The notes below the pieces were generated by a model. That model was not told the DNA's origin, did no database searches, and was given only the letters and a program-made list of their open reading frames with translations. DNA of 64,000 bases, taken from positions 186,001-250,000 of the forward strand of contig SAXG01000013.1 of NCBI GenBank assembly GCA_012932865.1, in the 5' to 3' direction. Source of the DNA: Amylostereum areolatum. Lineage: Eukaryota > Basidiomycota > Agaricomycetes > Russulales > Stereaceae. How positions within the stretch are numbered: the stretch's first letter is position 1; every line of letters begins with the position of its first letter. Position numbers and translations under genes: made by a program. Below, one piece after another: positions 62,601 through 64,000 of the stretch.

Positions 62601-64000
62601 TCTGAAAAGACGTACTCGATTTGACCGAGCTCCTCGACGAGAGAGGAGGTACGACATAGAGCTGGGGTATCCGACTTGGCGTAATACATGTCGAGGTCAG
62701 AATTGATGAGCTGAGCCTGTTGGAATTTGACGACCTCCATGGTGACGATGAGAGAAATGGGAATTAAGTTGTTGTATAGAATGATGAACGTGAGGATGTC
62801 TAAACGCGGTAATCGTCAGTCAAGTATATCGGGACAAACTAGACAGAGCCAACCTTCAATGAAACCTTTGGCTATAAAAGGATGGTCAGACAGGTTTCCA
62901 GCAGCAGACGTCGCGCTCACGTACCTCGGCCTGACAACGACGTGGTCTCCAACAGATACCACTGCTTCTCCGCAAAAAACCACTGCAAGCACAGTCAAAG
63001 ACGGCGCCGGTGACAAGACAAACTGTACGCACCGACCGAATACTGCTGCCAATCGTAGACCCGATCGAAAGAGCAAGAAGAAGGGCGAACAAAAATACGA
63101 TCTGGATGTTGACCTGTCGTTCGACTGCAGGTACGTTTGATGGGAGCGGCACTATGTATTTGGGTTCACCACAAAGCATATCGACGAGTGGCGTAAAAAA
63201 ACCCACGTTGCGTTGCGCATAAGCTTCGTCTCGTGCCCGGTAAATACGACAAAGCCATAGGTCCAGGGTGTGTTGCGGATTTGGGCTCCCCTCAACAGTA
63301 ATTGATCAGGTCCTAACGGGATTTGCTTAGGAAATCCTGCGCTCGTGGTGATGTCGAAAGTTCCCTCAAATGTATATAAGGAGTTGTTTGGGTGCTCGGA
63401 GCGAAGGGATCCACGGAGTGCATTCACAAGCTGAGGAGACGTAAGACTCGCTGTCTGAGGAGAAGCTTGTTTGATCTTCAGATTGGTTTCACTGTATGCG
63501 GTGTGAGAAGTCGACACGCCCCAGAGGTATCGATAGACGTACCCAGTCGAGATTGGATGTTTCAATATAACAGAAACCCTCCGGCTCACTGGAGGTGATG
63601 AGTATGAGATCAGCCGGGATGAAGTCGTTGTTCTCGAGACGAACGACGTCTCCTGCCTTGATGTCCTTTCCATTTGACGATATCGAATGAGCCAGACGGC
63701 GTCAGCACTTTGGCAGATCGTGCATTGAGTTCGGCGTCCGATTGGTGTCGTTTCTGGAGTCATGAGTCAGCTATTATTAGCAACGGATGGGGCGTAGACG
63801 TACCAGATCCTCTTGAACCTCCTTGAACGCAGATGCCAACAATACAACCGCGAGCGGGCCTATTGTTGTCCATCGATTCGTGGGGGACACTCCGGGAATT
63901 TGCTGAATACATGCGGTGAAAAGGAAGAATAGGTTCGCGTATTTTGAGAATTGCTCTGGGGTCGAAGTGTCAGCGTCGGCGATGTTAGACCAGGTGTGAA
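59610..64000 (-). CDS. DRS2: DRS2-type P4-ATPase (phospholipid flippase), N-terminus beyond window
   Basis: P4-ATPases move aminophospholipids to the cytosolic leaflet of Golgi and plasma membranes. From the right edge the exons read [20 protein letters not shown] (membrane region) and [20 protein letters not shown]. The actuator motif follows ([14 protein letters not shown]), then [15 protein letters not shown] (phosphorylated Asp, about 62600) and [15 protein letters not shown] (nucleotide-binding domain). [13 protein letters not shown] is at about 61080, and several membrane segments lie between 60700 and 59963. The C-terminal tail ends [20 protein letters not shown], the conserved autoregulatory motif of Drs2, which argues for the Drs2 subfamily over Dnf or Neo1. 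At least a dozen short introns are present. The exon ending SNLD and the one starting GETNLK are out of frame by one base (extra T opposite 63545). Confidence 0.88.

Overview
The window comes from a filamentous basidiomycete, most likely a mushroom-forming Agaricomycete. Genes are split by short (about 45-60 bp) GT..AG introns. The mobile DNA is the mixture typical of that group: chromodomain Ty3/Gypsy retrotransposons, a PIF/Harbinger transposon with its Myb partner, and KDZ transposons with CxC2 cysteine clusters. About 50 kb is transposon and repeat territory. Only the last 13 kb (50.6-64 kb) looks like ordinary gene space.

Layout. (1) 1-5120: the end of a plus-strand chromodomain Gypsy element with its 3' LTR, abutting a minus-strand copy of the same family that has a 5' LTR, gag, and a pol cut off after RNase H. 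That copy sits in the 3' end of a broken KDZ transposase gene (5121-8583, minus). (2) 9.0-12.95 kb: a non-coding block with two arrays of a 22-24 bp minisatellite, a duplicated ~90 bp segment, 2 kb of GC-rich low-complexity DNA and a cluster of near-perfect palindromes. (3) 12960-13451: a solo LTR with a GGGGG duplication. (4) 13717-18354: a complete Harbinger transposon with inverted ends, an AAT duplication, a Myb/SANT-like gene and an intact-looking DDE transposase. (5) 18535-26048: a young full-length Gypsy element (LTRs differ at 1 of 457 bases, target duplication CAAAT). Its gag and pol are joined by a -1 slippery heptamer; a stop splits gag, and another stop separates integrase from chromodomain. 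(6) 26.05-29.37 kb: low-complexity DNA, two minisatellites, a palindrome and tRNA-like (SINE-like) remnants.

(7) 29369-48537: a non-autonomous LTR element with no coding capacity and a GTTCC duplication. Its 3' LTR is split by a 16.4 kb KDZ-class DNA transposon (31956-48323) with ~90 bp imperfect inverted ends and a CCTCATG duplication. This transposon is the most interesting object here. It carries a multi-exon CxC2/KDZ transposase (with a D-to-N change in a conserved motif), three cargo genes that share exon boundaries and domain order (WW/FW helical region, acidic or proline-rich linker, in two of them a Cys cluster, then coiled coil), a fourth large cargo gene, a small acidic gene, a nested solo LTR, and an extreme density of the hexamer GTCGGA/TCCGAC, including an 8-bp microsatellite beside one end. 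(8) 48.5-50.5 kb: another solo LTR (ATGGG duplication) and a probable LTR fragment.

(9) 50.59-64 kb, all minus strand: a hypothetical gene, the polarisome scaffold SPA2, a P-loop ATPase of unknown role, and the 3' portion of a DRS2-type phospholipid flippase. The flippase shows an apparent one-base insertion exactly in its DGET catalytic motif. Gene boundaries, splice sites, LTR ends and target duplications were read directly from the sequence. Functions come from recognised motifs, not database searches.
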